A stretch of DNA of 43,758 nucleotides, from NCBI GenBank assembly GCA_913056255.1, contig CAJXLN010000013.1, positions 1 to 43,758 on the forward strand. The letters run 5' to 3'. The notes under the pieces were generated by a model that was given only the letters and a program-made list of their open reading frames with translations, was not told the DNA's origin and ran no database searches. The stretch comes from an uncultured Thermotogae bacterium (GTDB lineage Bacteria; Thermotogota; Thermotogae; Mesoaciditogales; Mesoaciditogaceae). A program made the translations under genes and the position numbers. Positions 18,163-25,752 of this stretch are shown piece after piece (the stretch's first letter is position 1; every line of letters starts with the position of its first letter).

Positions 18163-18243
18163 TTACACCTTCTTTACAAAACCCACCAAAAAATGGCAAA
18201 TTTTGATGGCAGCCTTTCTTCTACCTGTTAAATGATTAAACAT
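18163..18243 (-). CDS. Possible 26-residue peptide ahead of ntpB
   Basis: In the unusual gap between ntpA and ntpB, an ATG at 18241-18243 stands five bases behind GGAGGTG, the best ribosome-binding site in this operon. The frame runs 26 codons ([14 protein letters not shown] to K-K-V) and stops four bases before the ntpB ATG. The peptide is basic with a short hydrophobic middle. The ntpB ribosome-binding site lies inside it, so its translation could control ntpB. It may be a leader peptide, a small ATPase-associated protein or chance; I know no homologue. Confidence 0.4.
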   Translation of the reverse strand: MFNHLTGRRKAAIKICHFLVGFVKKV

Positions 18244-18335
18244 TTGAGCACCTCCAAACAGTTATTGAGATAAATTACCCCAATCTTCTTTTAGAGATTG
18301 TATTTTACTTTGAATCGCTGTGAGCAAGACTGTAT

Positions 18336-18364
18336 ATTACAATACATCATTCAACAAAAGTCAA
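18336..18364 (-). promoter_or_regulatory. Internal promoter of the ATPase operon, ahead of ntpB
   Basis: On the minus strand TTGACT (18359-18364) is followed after exactly 17 bases by TGTAAT (18336-18341), each one base off consensus. It lies in the 243-base gap after ntpA, about 90 bases before the 26-codon ORF. It would raise B and D levels relative to the promoter-proximal genes. Confidence 0.55.
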
Positions 18365-18401
18365 ATTCTTTCAGTTGTTCTTGATGTTTTTTGCTAACTA
18401 T

Positions 18402-20201
18402 TTAGGAACTCTTATCAACCTCTTTTACCTTTTCGTATTTTTCATCAAGCGAATCGAAGAAATTTCCAATGGTTTGCTCTATTTTCTTGAATTGATCGAG
18501 TTTATCATTTGAAACGTTTTCTTTCATTCTCATCAGAGTGTTCACGATCTTCTCTTCAAGAACCTCAGAGATGGCCACGCCTTTTGAGATCAGATTGTCA
18601 GCACGGTCATAGTACATGAGAATTATCCTCAGCATCTCGTACTGCTTGTGCATATCACAGAAGGCATCCACATCACTGAAAGCGCTTTGTTGTAAATACC
18701 CTACTTTCAGAATGTTTGCAACACGGACAATGAGTTTCTGATCATCAGGCAAAACGTCCTCACCAACGAGCTTTATGATCTGTTGAAGGTTGCTGTCTTC
18801 ACTGAGAAGACTCATAGCCCGTTTACTTAATTTCGGAAAATCAGCGTTGACATTTTGTGAAAGCCAATCTACAAGTTCTACTGTGTATTCACTGTAACTA
18901 TCCAACCAACTTATTGATGGGTAATGTCGCGCATTTGCCAAAGATTTATCAAGTGCCCAAAAACAACGGATGAACCTTTTAGTAGCTGTTGTTACAGGTT
19001 CTGAGAAATCTCCACCAGGAGGAGAAACAGCCCCAATAATCGAGATTGAACCATTTTTGTCTTCTGAACCAAGGATTTTGACTTTTCCGGCACGCTCGTA
19101 GAACTCGGATATTCTTGAAGAAAGGTAAGGCGGAAATCCCTCTTCAGCCGGCATTTCTTCAAGACGTCCGGAGATCTCCCTGAGCGCTTCGGCCCATCTT
19201 GAGGTGGAATCTGCCATAAGCGCCACGTTGTAGCCCATATCTCTGAAATACTCGGCTATTGTTACGCCTGTGTATATTGAAGCTTCACGTGCAGAAACAG
19301 GCATGTTAGATGTATTGGCGATGAGAATAGTTCGTTCCATCAAAGGTTTTCCACTTCGTGGATCCATTAACTTTGGAAATTCTTCAAGGACTTCCGTCAT
19401 TTCATTACCGCGTTCACCACAACCTATGTACAATACAATGTCCGTATCGGCCCATTTTGCAAGTTGATGTTGTGTCACGGTCTTACCAGTTCCAAAACCA
19501 CCAGGTATCGCAGCCGCCCCACCTTTACTTATGGGGAAAAAGGTGTCTATGACTCTCTGCCCTGTCACTAATGGTTCCGAGGGAGCTAATCTTTCTTTAT
19601 AAGGTCTGGAAACGCGTACTGGCCATCTCTGGTAAAGCTTGACTTCATGTTCCTCGCCTTCAGATTTAACTATCATCAAGACAGTGTCAATCGTATATTT
19701 CCCAGATTTCTTGACTTTTGTTGCCTTTCCAGAAATATTGGGAGGAACCATGATTCGATGTTCTACCGCTGAAGTCTCTTTTACCTTTGCCACTATTTGA
19801 CCTTCCTTGACTTCGTCATTTTCATTAACCAGGACTTCAACATCCCATTGTTTCTCGAAATCAAGAGACTCTGCAGTTATTCCCCTTTGTAAAAAATCAC
19901 CGGATTTTGTTCTCAAAACTTCCAATGGTCTTTGTATACCATCAAAAACACTGCCTATGAGTCCAGGTCCAAGTACAACTGATAAAAGCTCACCGGTTCC
20001 TTCAACAGGTTCCCCTGGTTTAAGGCCGGATGTTTCCTCGTAAACCTGGATCGTTGCCGTATCACCTTCAAGTACTATCACCTCTCCAGTCAACTTCAAC
20101 TTTCCAACCTTTACCACTTCATGCATCATAGCTCCTGTCATTTCCTTCGCTTTAACAACAGGACCATTTATCATGTAAATCTTACCTGTTTTCTTATTCA
20201 C
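18402..20201 (-). CDS. ntpA: V/A-type ATPase subunit A (catalytic)
   Basis: A 599-residue catalytic subunit, normal in length. The P-loop G-G-F-G-T-G-K-T lies near residue 235, followed by '[19 protein letters not shown]' with the catalytic arginine/glutamate region, and later '[30 protein letters not shown]'. The non-homologous insertion that separates A from F1-beta subunits is present at about 110-200. The enzyme hydrolyses or makes ATP in the A3B3 head. The gene follows ntpE with a 13-base gap. Confidence 0.98.
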   Translation of the reverse strand: MNKKTGKIYMINGPVVKAKEMTGAMMHEVVKVGKLKLTGEVIVLEGDTATIQVYEETSGLKPGEPVEGTGELLSVVLGPGLIGSVFDGIQRPLEVLRTKSGDFLQRGITAESLDFEKQWDVEVLVNENDEVKEGQIVAKVKETSAVEHRIMVPPNISGKATKVKKSGKYTIDTVLMIVKSEGEEHEVKLYQRWPVRVSRPYKERLAPSEPLVTGQRVIDTFFPISKGGAAAIPGGFGTGKTVTQHQLAKWADTDIVLYIGCGERGNEMTEVLEEFPKLMDPRSGKPLMERTILIANTSNMPVSAREASIYTGVTIAEYFRDMGYNVALMADSTSRWAEALREISGRLEEMPAEEGFPPYLSSRISEFYERAGKVKILGSEDKNGSISIIGAVSPPGGDFSEPVTTATKRFIRCFWALDKSLANARHYPSISWLDSYSEYTVELVDWLSQNVNADFPKLSKRAMSLLSEDSNLQQIIKLVGEDVLPDDQKLIVRVANILKVGYLQQSAFSDVDAFCDMHKQYEMLRIILMYYDRADNLISKGVAISEVLEEKIVNTLMRMKENVSNDKLDQFKKIEQTIGNFFDSLDEKYEKVKEVDKSS

Positions 20202-20214
20202 ACTGCATCACCTG

Positions 20215-20826
20215 TCATGATTTAAGTTTTGATAATAGTACAGAAGAAAATCTTTCCCTGATCTCTTTAAACTTGTTCTCAAGTGTGTTTTCAATGATCA
20301 CACGACCATCTTCCGTTTCTGCTATTACTCCACCACTGATGTCTACATCTTTTTTTGAAAGATCGATTTCAACATCTTTCATTTCTTTTTTCAAAGTGTC
20401 GAGGATCTTTTTGATCGAAGGCTTATCTTCCTTTCTGACTTTTACAACAACTTTATTCTCTCCAAGGGCTGTGATTGCCTCAACAGTGGCTCTTTTAAGA
20501 AAATCCACATAAGCCTTGTCATTTGTAATTCCATTTATTTTTCCTTTTAATTCATTGATAGCGCTTCTTAAAATTCCATTTTGAGCATCCATAAGCATCT
20601 TTGAGCATTTAGCAGAAGTTTGGGATGTCTCACGACGTATCAACAAATCAGCACGTTTTTTTGCCTCTTCAACGATCTCGTTGTAACTGTCGTCTGCTTT
20701 AGCAATATAACTCTTTTTTATTTCTTCCACGTGCTTTTGGGCATCTTTCACAATGGCATCGGCGTCAGAAATCGCCATTGACTTGACATACTCTTTCAAG
20801 GAACCTAATTTTTTTTCGATATTCAC
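20215..20826 (-). CDS. ntpE: V/A-type ATPase subunit E (peripheral stalk)
   Basis: A 203-residue protein with a long charged N-terminal helix (about 1-90) and a globular C-terminal half containing 'KAYVDFLKRATVEAITALGENKVVVKVRKED' and 'DVDISGGVIAETEDGRVIIENTLENKFKEIRE', typical of subunit E, which joins the peripheral stalk to the top of the head. It overlaps the subunit F gene by four bases. Confidence 0.93.
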   Translation of the reverse strand: MNIEKKLGSLKEYVKSMAISDADAIVKDAQKHVEEIKKSYIAKADDSYNEIVEEAKKRADLLIRRETSQTSAKCSKMLMDAQNGILRSAINELKGKINGITNDKAYVDFLKRATVEAITALGENKVVVKVRKEDKPSIKKILDTLKKEMKDVEIDLSKKDVDISGGVIAETEDGRVIIENTLENKFKEIRERFSSVLLSKLKS

Positions 20827-21143
20827 TTCATTTTCACTCCTATCGCTTCCCGAATGTAACGAGTAATAAAGTCTTTGGGTCTTCTGGTTCCATGTCTGTC
20901 TGGGATGATCGTTAAAAGAGGAAGCGACTTCGATGTCCTTAATCGACGCACTGCTTCAGGAACGAGAGTCGCTATCTTCTCAGTCACAAGAATTATTCCG
21001 ACATCTTTTTTCTTTTCAATTTCGCTCAGCAAGGATAGAATCTCTTCCTTCTCATGAACAACGACACCCTTAACACCAACCAATCTCATTCCAATCTGAG
21101 TGTCTATATTGTCGCTAATGAGAAAGAATTTCATCGTGCTCAA
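20823..21143 (-). CDS. ntpF: V/A-type ATPase subunit F
   Basis: A 106-residue Rossmann-like protein of the subunit F family, the small partner of subunit D in the central stalk. The start 'MKFFLISDNIDTQIGMRLVGVKGVVVHEKEE', the segment 'VGIILVTEKIATLVPEAVRRLR' and 'LPLLTIIPDRHG' match the family pattern. It overlaps subunit K by four bases upstream and subunit E by four bases downstream. Confidence 0.93.
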   Translation of the reverse strand: MSTMKFFLISDNIDTQIGMRLVGVKGVVVHEKEEILSLLSEIEKKKDVGIILVTEKIATLVPEAVRRLRTSKSLPLLTIIPDRHGTRRPKDFITRYIREAIGVKMK

Positions 21144-21598
21144 ACCCTTCCCAAAATCATTATAGAGATGATCAAACCATATATGGCAACGCCTTCGGCG
21201 AGTCCAACATATATAAGTGTTCGACCAAGCATATCAGGTTTTTCACTAACGGCACCTATGCCAGATGCTCCAGCGATTCCTACACCAATTCCTGCTCCCA
21301 TTGCGGCTAAACCAGTAGAAAGACCGGCACCGATGTATGGGAGACCATGATTGATATTCGCTGTGACGGAAGTTGCCACAGAACTTGTTGTAGCGGCAAA
21401 AGCATGCCCGTCTGGAATCAGAGAAAGAATGGCAAATGTCATGAAACTGAACAAAGAAACCATGTTAATTCCCAGGGTTCTCTTGCCCACTTTCACAGGG
21501 GAGTTCACACGCTCCATAACCCTTTTGTTGTTGAAAATTATTCCGAGAACTATGGTGGTGAACACGACTAAAGACATCAACACGAATGAAACAAACAT
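21140..21598 (-). CDS. ntpK: V/A-type ATPase subunit K (membrane rotor)
   Basis: A 152-residue proteolipid. Residues 1-68 form a hydrophobic helix, a basic loop and a second hydrophobic helix ending H-A-F-A, an N-terminal extension that looks like a targeting sequence with a possible cleavage point. The core (about 80-152) is one c-ring hairpin: a Gly/Ala-rich helix (YIGAGLSTGLAAMGAGIGVG), the polar loop S-E-K-P, and a second helix with the ion-binding glutamate in G-L-A-E-G-V-A-I-Y. Neither the glutamine in helix 1 nor a Ser/Thr after the glutamate, both common in sodium-binding rotors, is visible, so proton coupling is more likely; this is an inference. GGAGG stands well placed before the ATG. 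A decayed duplicate lies just upstream. Confidence 0.95.
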   Translation of the reverse strand: MFVSFVLMSLVVFTTIVLGIIFNNKRVMERVNSPVKVGKRTLGINMVSLFSFMTFAILSLIPDGHAFAATTSSVATSVTANINHGLPYIGAGLSTGLAAMGAGIGVGIAGASGIGAVSEKPDMLGRTLIYVGLAEGVAIYGLIISIMILGRV

Positions 21599-21631
21599 TT
21601 TAAAACTCCTCCCTTCAAACTTTATTCATTA

Positions 21632-22052
21632 CAAGTATGGATACTATGAGAGCTCATAAGTTGCGACCCCATTCGCGAGTTCTGCGAAAATCATGGATTT
21701 TCCACACATTCCACTGTTCAAACGACCGACCTTTATTGTGAAATGTCATCAACTATTCCGGTTCCCCAGAACGCACCAATGTATCCGAGTTCTGCAGAAC
21801 TAAGTGACTTCATCGATGACGATACTGAAGAGTTTATAGCTGCGCCATTGCTTTATCCAGAGTAAGGAATAACACGAGAAGAGCAAGGCCTATGGTGATA
21901 TTCCCAACAAGAGCTGCGTATCTGATCAATTTTACATCCGAGGTCTCTTTTTTTCGTTTTTTTTGCGCTTTTAGCATGTTTCTTCTGAGAATTAGAAAAG
22001 ATATCAGCATCATCAAAAAAACCAAAAAAACAAGAAACTGAAAAATCGTCAT
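21632..22052 (-). pseudogene. Decayed second subunit K gene
   Basis: A 72-codon frame (22052 to 21834) starts with ATGA overlap to subunit I and encodes helix, basic loop, helix and K-A-M-A-Q-L, the same plan and length as the N-terminal 68-70 residues of the intact K. Past its stop, another minus frame gives S-S-V-S-S-S-M...L-G-Y-I-G-A, aligning with S-S-V-A-T-S-V...L-P-Y-I-G-A of K. After a further shift, G-M-C-G-K-S-M-I-F-A-E-L-A-N-G-V-A-T-Y aligns with D-M-L-G-R-T-L-I-Y-V-G-L-A-E-G-V-A-I-Y, the glutamate being replaced by Asn, then stops follow at 21644-21646 and 21629-21631. The pieces keep the order of K, so this is a tandem paralogue broken by a stop and frameshifts. The 72-codon part could still be translated as a two-helix membrane peptide. 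Confidence 0.75.
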
Positions 22053-23992
22053 TCAACATCATCTTCCCGGAAAAGAAATGGATGAAAATCTTTTCCACCG
22101 GCTTCAAAAAATTTGGTGAAAAACTCATAATATACAAGTCTGAGATCCTGGATGAAAACAACTAATCCTTCAAGACCAACAAGTATTAACTGCCCGAGAA
22201 GGAATATGATTATAGCCCACACTCCTCCACCCGGAGATGGTAGGACCATTAATGCCATAACCCAAAAAGCAAGGAACAAAGCTCCGTGCATCAGTGCAAA
22301 TGCTGCAAGTCTTACATATGATATGGCATTGCTCAAAAAGGAGATGAGCGTTTCAAATATTCCAAATCCAGATTCAACCCAAAACCCCTTTGGCAAAGAG
22401 ACTTTTTGTCGCGAAACGAGCTGCCCAAGAATTTTTTTGAAAAACATCGCGATCAAGGCCGCAATCAAAACAACGGTTAACATTATACCGTTGAAAGGAA
22501 TATTTCCTCTGATGAAGTAGAAAGAAACGGCTACGATCGAAGGCCAATAGAAAACCAAACCAGCTATGCCTTGTGCACTGAAAATAGCCTTTTCCAAATT
22601 TCTTTGTCTGAAGCCGTTGATGATGTTTAAAATCATACCAAAACTCAACATGCCTATCCCAAAATATATTGAGACGACAAGAAGTTGATTTATTTGTAAA
22701 ATAGGTCTCAACCATAGAGCTGGTATCCAATCTTCAAAGCCAAAAACAGAACCGTACATAAAACCAAAGAAAACAGACGATAACGCTGCGCTCATCATAA
22801 CTGTTCCGAATTTTTTAGAGCCCTTTTTGTTCATGAAATAGCCAAAAAGAAAAAGTATCGTACCATGGCCAATATCTCCAAGCATAAAGCCAAACATGAA
22901 TATGAAAAAAGCGGTGACGTACGGTGTTGGATCTATTTCATTGTAATTCGGAGTTCCAAACATCTTGGTTATGAGTTCGTAACCCTGGAAAAGAAAACCT
23001 TTGTTTTTGAGTTTAACCGGAACATCGATTTTTTTATCCTTTTGAATCGATTCAGCTGATTTGTCGATCATCAAGACTTTCCCGTCTAACTTCTTACCAA
23101 AATCCTCAACGTCGTCTTTTGGCATCCATCCGCTTATGAAATAAAGGTTTTGCCCTGGTGTGGCATCGTTGAAATTTGCAAGATCGTAAACTCTTTTGTG
23201 CGCAAGAACGGTTGAATAAACCCCGTCAATGAATTCCTTGCTGGCGTACAGGACTTTCTTTATCGCACTGTCCCTTTCCTTTATGGATAACTCAGTGATT
23301 TCTATCAAGGACTCGATTCTTTCTTTGACTTCAAAAGGAGTTCCTCTATAATCAACAGGCAATTTGTCTTCTTCAAAATAGGCAGATTGGAGGATTTTGT
23401 GAGCTTCAGTCATGAAATCTGGCGTGGTAAAGACAAAGATCCAGGAATTGCTCTCGTCTCTGTTCACTTCAAGGACAAGAATTGGAACTTTGAGCAAAGA
23501 CTCAACGAGCGCCTCGTAATGTCTCAGTGGAACTCTACCAAAGAGCAGTTTTACTCTTCTAAATTCAGCAAGGTTCTCAAGTTCAACGTTCAAATTAGCA
23601 AGAATTTTGACGTGAAAAAGTACTTTCTTATATTCTTTTAATTTTTTGCTAAGTTCATTTCTTTTTTCCAAAAAAGACTTTACTCCTTTGTTCATAAGGC
23701 GAAATCTTTTAATTGTAGCTTCGACATCTAAATTTTCTTTGAGTTTAACCTGTCTTTTATCGAACAGAGGCTTATAACCAGTGATTTTTAAAAAGTTAGT
23801 CATCTCGTTGTACAATTCTTTGTAAGGATTCTCGCTTTTTCCCTGAAAGAGTTCCCCAGCTATTTCATCGTCAACGATATCTTTAAATTGTATAGGTTCA
23901 AATTCATCAGAAGAAATAAGATTCAAATGAACTTTTTCTAATTCTTCCCGAGAAAAGGCAAGTGTTACATTTTCCATTTTCGTCACAGCCAT
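22049..23992 (-). CDS. ntpI: V/A-type ATPase subunit I (membrane stator, a-subunit)
   Basis: A 647-residue protein of normal length. The N-terminal ~330 residues are soluble and helical and contact the peripheral stalks. The C-terminal half holds about eight membrane helices, starting at 'TPYVTAFFIFMFGFMLGDIGHGTILFLFGYFM', a family hallmark. Near the end, 'ISFLSNAISYVRLAAFALMHGAL' carries the conserved arginine that faces the rotor glutamate. With K it forms the ion channel. It overlaps the decayed K gene by ATGA, showing that the latter was once a coupled cistron. Confidence 0.95.
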   Translation of the reverse strand: MAVTKMENVTLAFSREELEKVHLNLISSDEFEPIQFKDIVDDEIAGELFQGKSENPYKELYNEMTNFLKITGYKPLFDKRQVKLKENLDVEATIKRFRLMNKGVKSFLEKRNELSKKLKEYKKVLFHVKILANLNVELENLAEFRRVKLLFGRVPLRHYEALVESLLKVPILVLEVNRDESNSWIFVFTTPDFMTEAHKILQSAYFEEDKLPVDYRGTPFEVKERIESLIEITELSIKERDSAIKKVLYASKEFIDGVYSTVLAHKRVYDLANFNDATPGQNLYFISGWMPKDDVEDFGKKLDGKVLMIDKSAESIQKDKKIDVPVKLKNKGFLFQGYELITKMFGTPNYNEIDPTPYVTAFFIFMFGFMLGDIGHGTILFLFGYFMNKKGSKKFGTVMMSAALSSVFFGFMYGSVFGFEDWIPALWLRPILQINQLLVVSIYFGIGMLSFGMILNIINGFRQRNLEKAIFSAQGIAGLVFYWPSIVAVSFYFIRGNIPFNGIMLTVVLIAALIAMFFKKILGQLVSRQKVSLPKGFWVESGFGIFETLISFLSNAISYVRLAAFALMHGALFLAFWVMALMVLPSPGGGVWAIIIFLLGQLILVGLEGLVVFIQDLRLVYYEFFTKFFEAGGKDFHPFLFREDDVE

Positions 23993-24001
23993 AAAATCAC
24001 C

Positions 24002-25099
24002 TCAAAACGATCTTATAAGATAATCCTTTATCTCGTCAGGCTTCATACCATATCTTACGCCTTCCGTAATAGTTATTATATCCATTATCTCATATTCCTT
24101 AATGTAGGAATAATGGAAAAAAGAAGCGATCGAAAATCCTCCAAATACGGACAAGGATTTTTTTGCTTTTTTATAAAGAAACCTCCTTAAACTTCGTGTT
24201 ATCATATCAGGAGTTATACTCGCTATTCTGACATTCAAGTCTTTCAAAAGTTCTTTGTAAGGACTATCCGCAATAACATTTAAAACTCCATTAATATTAG
24301 CGGCATCACACAATTTGTGAAGATCTGAAACATTCAATCTGAACCGCATGGGTATGAGAGAATTGTAAAGTTCTTCTGGCTTTAGACTGTAAAATTCCTT
24401 TGCCCGCACGATCCACTCCACATTTGTAAGTTCCACACGTTCTCCAACCATCTCTTTTATCACCAGGGAGTCACCGGATTTCAGATTAAGTGTAGCCTTC
24501 AAAATTCCAAAAAAGAGCCACCTATCAAGTGCATTTTCAATTGCTCCAACTAAATTTGGTTGCTCACTTTTGTAACTTGCAAAAATATTTCTGATCACTT
24601 CTTGATATGGTGTGTTTTCCAAATTGCCGAGTATTTCCTCTTTAGTTGAAGACGAAGCAACTTTCATCGGATCGATAAGAGCTTTATTTCCTATATCGTA
24701 AAACTTCCCTTTCAATTCCTGAATGTTCTTTTTAGCTTCCGATTCCATCAGAGCGTTTCTTATCGCAAGTTTCAAGTTATCCACTTCGTATCTTCTTAAC
24801 AAGTAGCTTGCAAAAGCTCTGTCGAGTGTGACAAAAAAGGTGAGGAACTTTCTCACATCTTTAACAAGATCGGCTTTCAAGATAGTCTCAAGGTCTCTCC
24901 TGTGAATTTCCTCAGTATTAACGTCTTTCAGAGCACCGGAGTACATCATGGTTTCTTGAAGGTACTTCGTGATTTCTGAAACCGATTCTTTAGTCATCAA
25001 AGCATCGTAATCCTTTTTTTTAAGGAACCTGCTTGCCATAGCAGCCAATTTAGCACTTACGCCAGCGTAATTCAGAATGCTACCCATTTTTTCTCCCAT
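24002..25099 (-). CDS. ntpC: V/A-type ATPase subunit C
   Basis: A 365-residue protein of the archaeal-type subunit C (AtpC/V1-d) family, the socket that joins the central stalk to the membrane ring. The N-terminal 'YAGVSAKLAAMASRFLKKKDYDALM', 'RRYEVDNLKLAIRN' at about 103-116 and the C-terminal repeats of the same helical unit match the family; the end 'YIKEYEIMDIITITEGVRYGM' is typical. The start at 25099 overlaps the H-subunit gene by 20 bases; an ATG four codons in (25087) is an alternative. Here C precedes I, unlike the more common order with C after E. Confidence 0.92.
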   Translation of the reverse strand: MGEKMGSILNYAGVSAKLAAMASRFLKKKDYDALMTKESVSEITKYLQETMMYSGALKDVNTEEIHRRDLETILKADLVKDVRKFLTFFVTLDRAFASYLLRRYEVDNLKLAIRNALMESEAKKNIQELKGKFYDIGNKALIDPMKVASSSTKEEILGNLENTPYQEVIRNIFASYKSEQPNLVGAIENALDRWLFFGILKATLNLKSGDSLVIKEMVGERVELTNVEWIVRAKEFYSLKPEELYNSLIPMRFRLNVSDLHKLCDAANINGVLNVIADSPYKELLKDLNVRIASITPDMITRSLRRFLYKKAKKSLSVFGGFSIASFFHYSYIKEYEIMDIITITEGVRYGMKPDEIKDYLIRSF

Positions 25100-25409
25100 G
25101 TAAGATCTCAGAAACGAATTCAGAGATTATGTCGTCCTTGATCTTGGAGTAGTTTTTTCTTATTAATTCGATTTCATCATTGGTATTCTTTATCATCTCA
25201 TCTGATTGAGATTTGGCTTCCGCTTCAGCTTTTTCAACCATATCTTTGGCAACTTTCTTCGCCTCATTTATTTTCGAATTCAAAAGCGCTTTACCTTCTT
25301 TATCAGCAGCTGTTATCATCTTTTTCGCTTTTATCTTTGCCTCATCTACAAAATTTCTGGAGTCTTTTTCAGAGGCTATCAATTCTTTGACTATATTTTC
25401 CACTTCCAA
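25080..25409 (-). CDS. V/A-type ATPase peripheral-stalk subunit (G/H type)
   Basis: A 109-residue protein made almost wholly of charged heptads rich in A, K and E (about 5-95), with no membrane segment. This is the profile of the H (archaeal) or G (Thermus) subunit, which pairs with E in the peripheral stalk. It is the first gene of the ATPase operon, behind an AGGAGGT ribosome-binding site, which fits the usual leading place of this gene in archaeal-type operons. Assignment rests on coiled-coil composition, length and position rather than on motifs. Confidence 0.8.
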   Translation of the reverse strand: MEVENIVKELIASEKDSRNFVDEAKIKAKKMITAADKEGKALLNSKINEAKKVAKDMVEKAEAEAKSQSDEMIKNTNDEIELIRKNYSKIKDDIISEFVSEILHGRKNG

Positions 25410-25519
25410 TTCTAAGACCTCCTTTCGCAGTTATTACTTTTTGGCTCGATCGCAAAAATGGAATTGTTTCACTTTAGAACTCTCAGAATGGTCGTAAAAC
25501 TCATCAGATGAACTCTTGT

Positions 25520-25528
25520 ATTATAACA
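25520..25528 (-). promoter_or_regulatory. Extended -10 promoter of the V/A-ATPase operon
   Basis: On the minus strand TGtTATAAT (25520-25528) is a perfect -10 hexamer with the extended TG. No good -35 hexamer stands 16-18 bases upstream, as is usual for extended -10 promoters. It lies about 110 bases before the first ATPase gene. Confidence 0.6.
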
Positions 25529-25697
25529 CCTTGGTATGATAAACTCATATTTTGTAGTTTCTTTTAAGTTTTTTTGATATTCCCTTAAAGCTCCCAAATG
25601 GTCGCAGAGTGAAAAGAAAAATTCATTGTAATGGTTGCAATTTCGCTCCCAAAATAAAGTAATCCTCGCTCATATCTCTCTTACATACACACATTTG

Positions 25698-25725
25698 TTG
25701 TGTCAAATCGCAAATATGATATAAT
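25698..25725 (+). promoter_or_regulatory. Extended -10 promoter of the metG operon
   Basis: TGaTATAAT (25717-25725) is a perfect -10 with the extended TG; a weak -35 (TTGTGT, 25698-25703) stands 16 bases upstream. It lies 27 bases before the metG TTG start, giving a leader of about 20 bases with AAGAGGTGA as ribosome-binding site. Confidence 0.65.
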
Positions 25726-25752
25726 TATTGAAAAAGTAAGAGGTGAAGCGAT

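Larger units (their letters stand above)
25410..25752. other. Divergent promoter region between the ATPase and metG operons
   Basis: No gene is seen in these 343 bases. The region is AT-rich and holds a minus-strand extended -10 for the ATPase operon and a plus-strand extended -10 for metG. A weakly repeated 'aatggtcg' motif (near 25487 and 25597) occurs between them. No convincing RNA hairpin or riboswitch fold was found by eye. Confidence 0.7.

Noticed and set aside
25480-25610. Repeated 'ctcYcaRaatggtcg' motif in the divergent promoter region
   Set aside because: Only about 14 bases with an indel, two copies; could be chance in AT-rich DNA or a very old relic of the stem-loop family.
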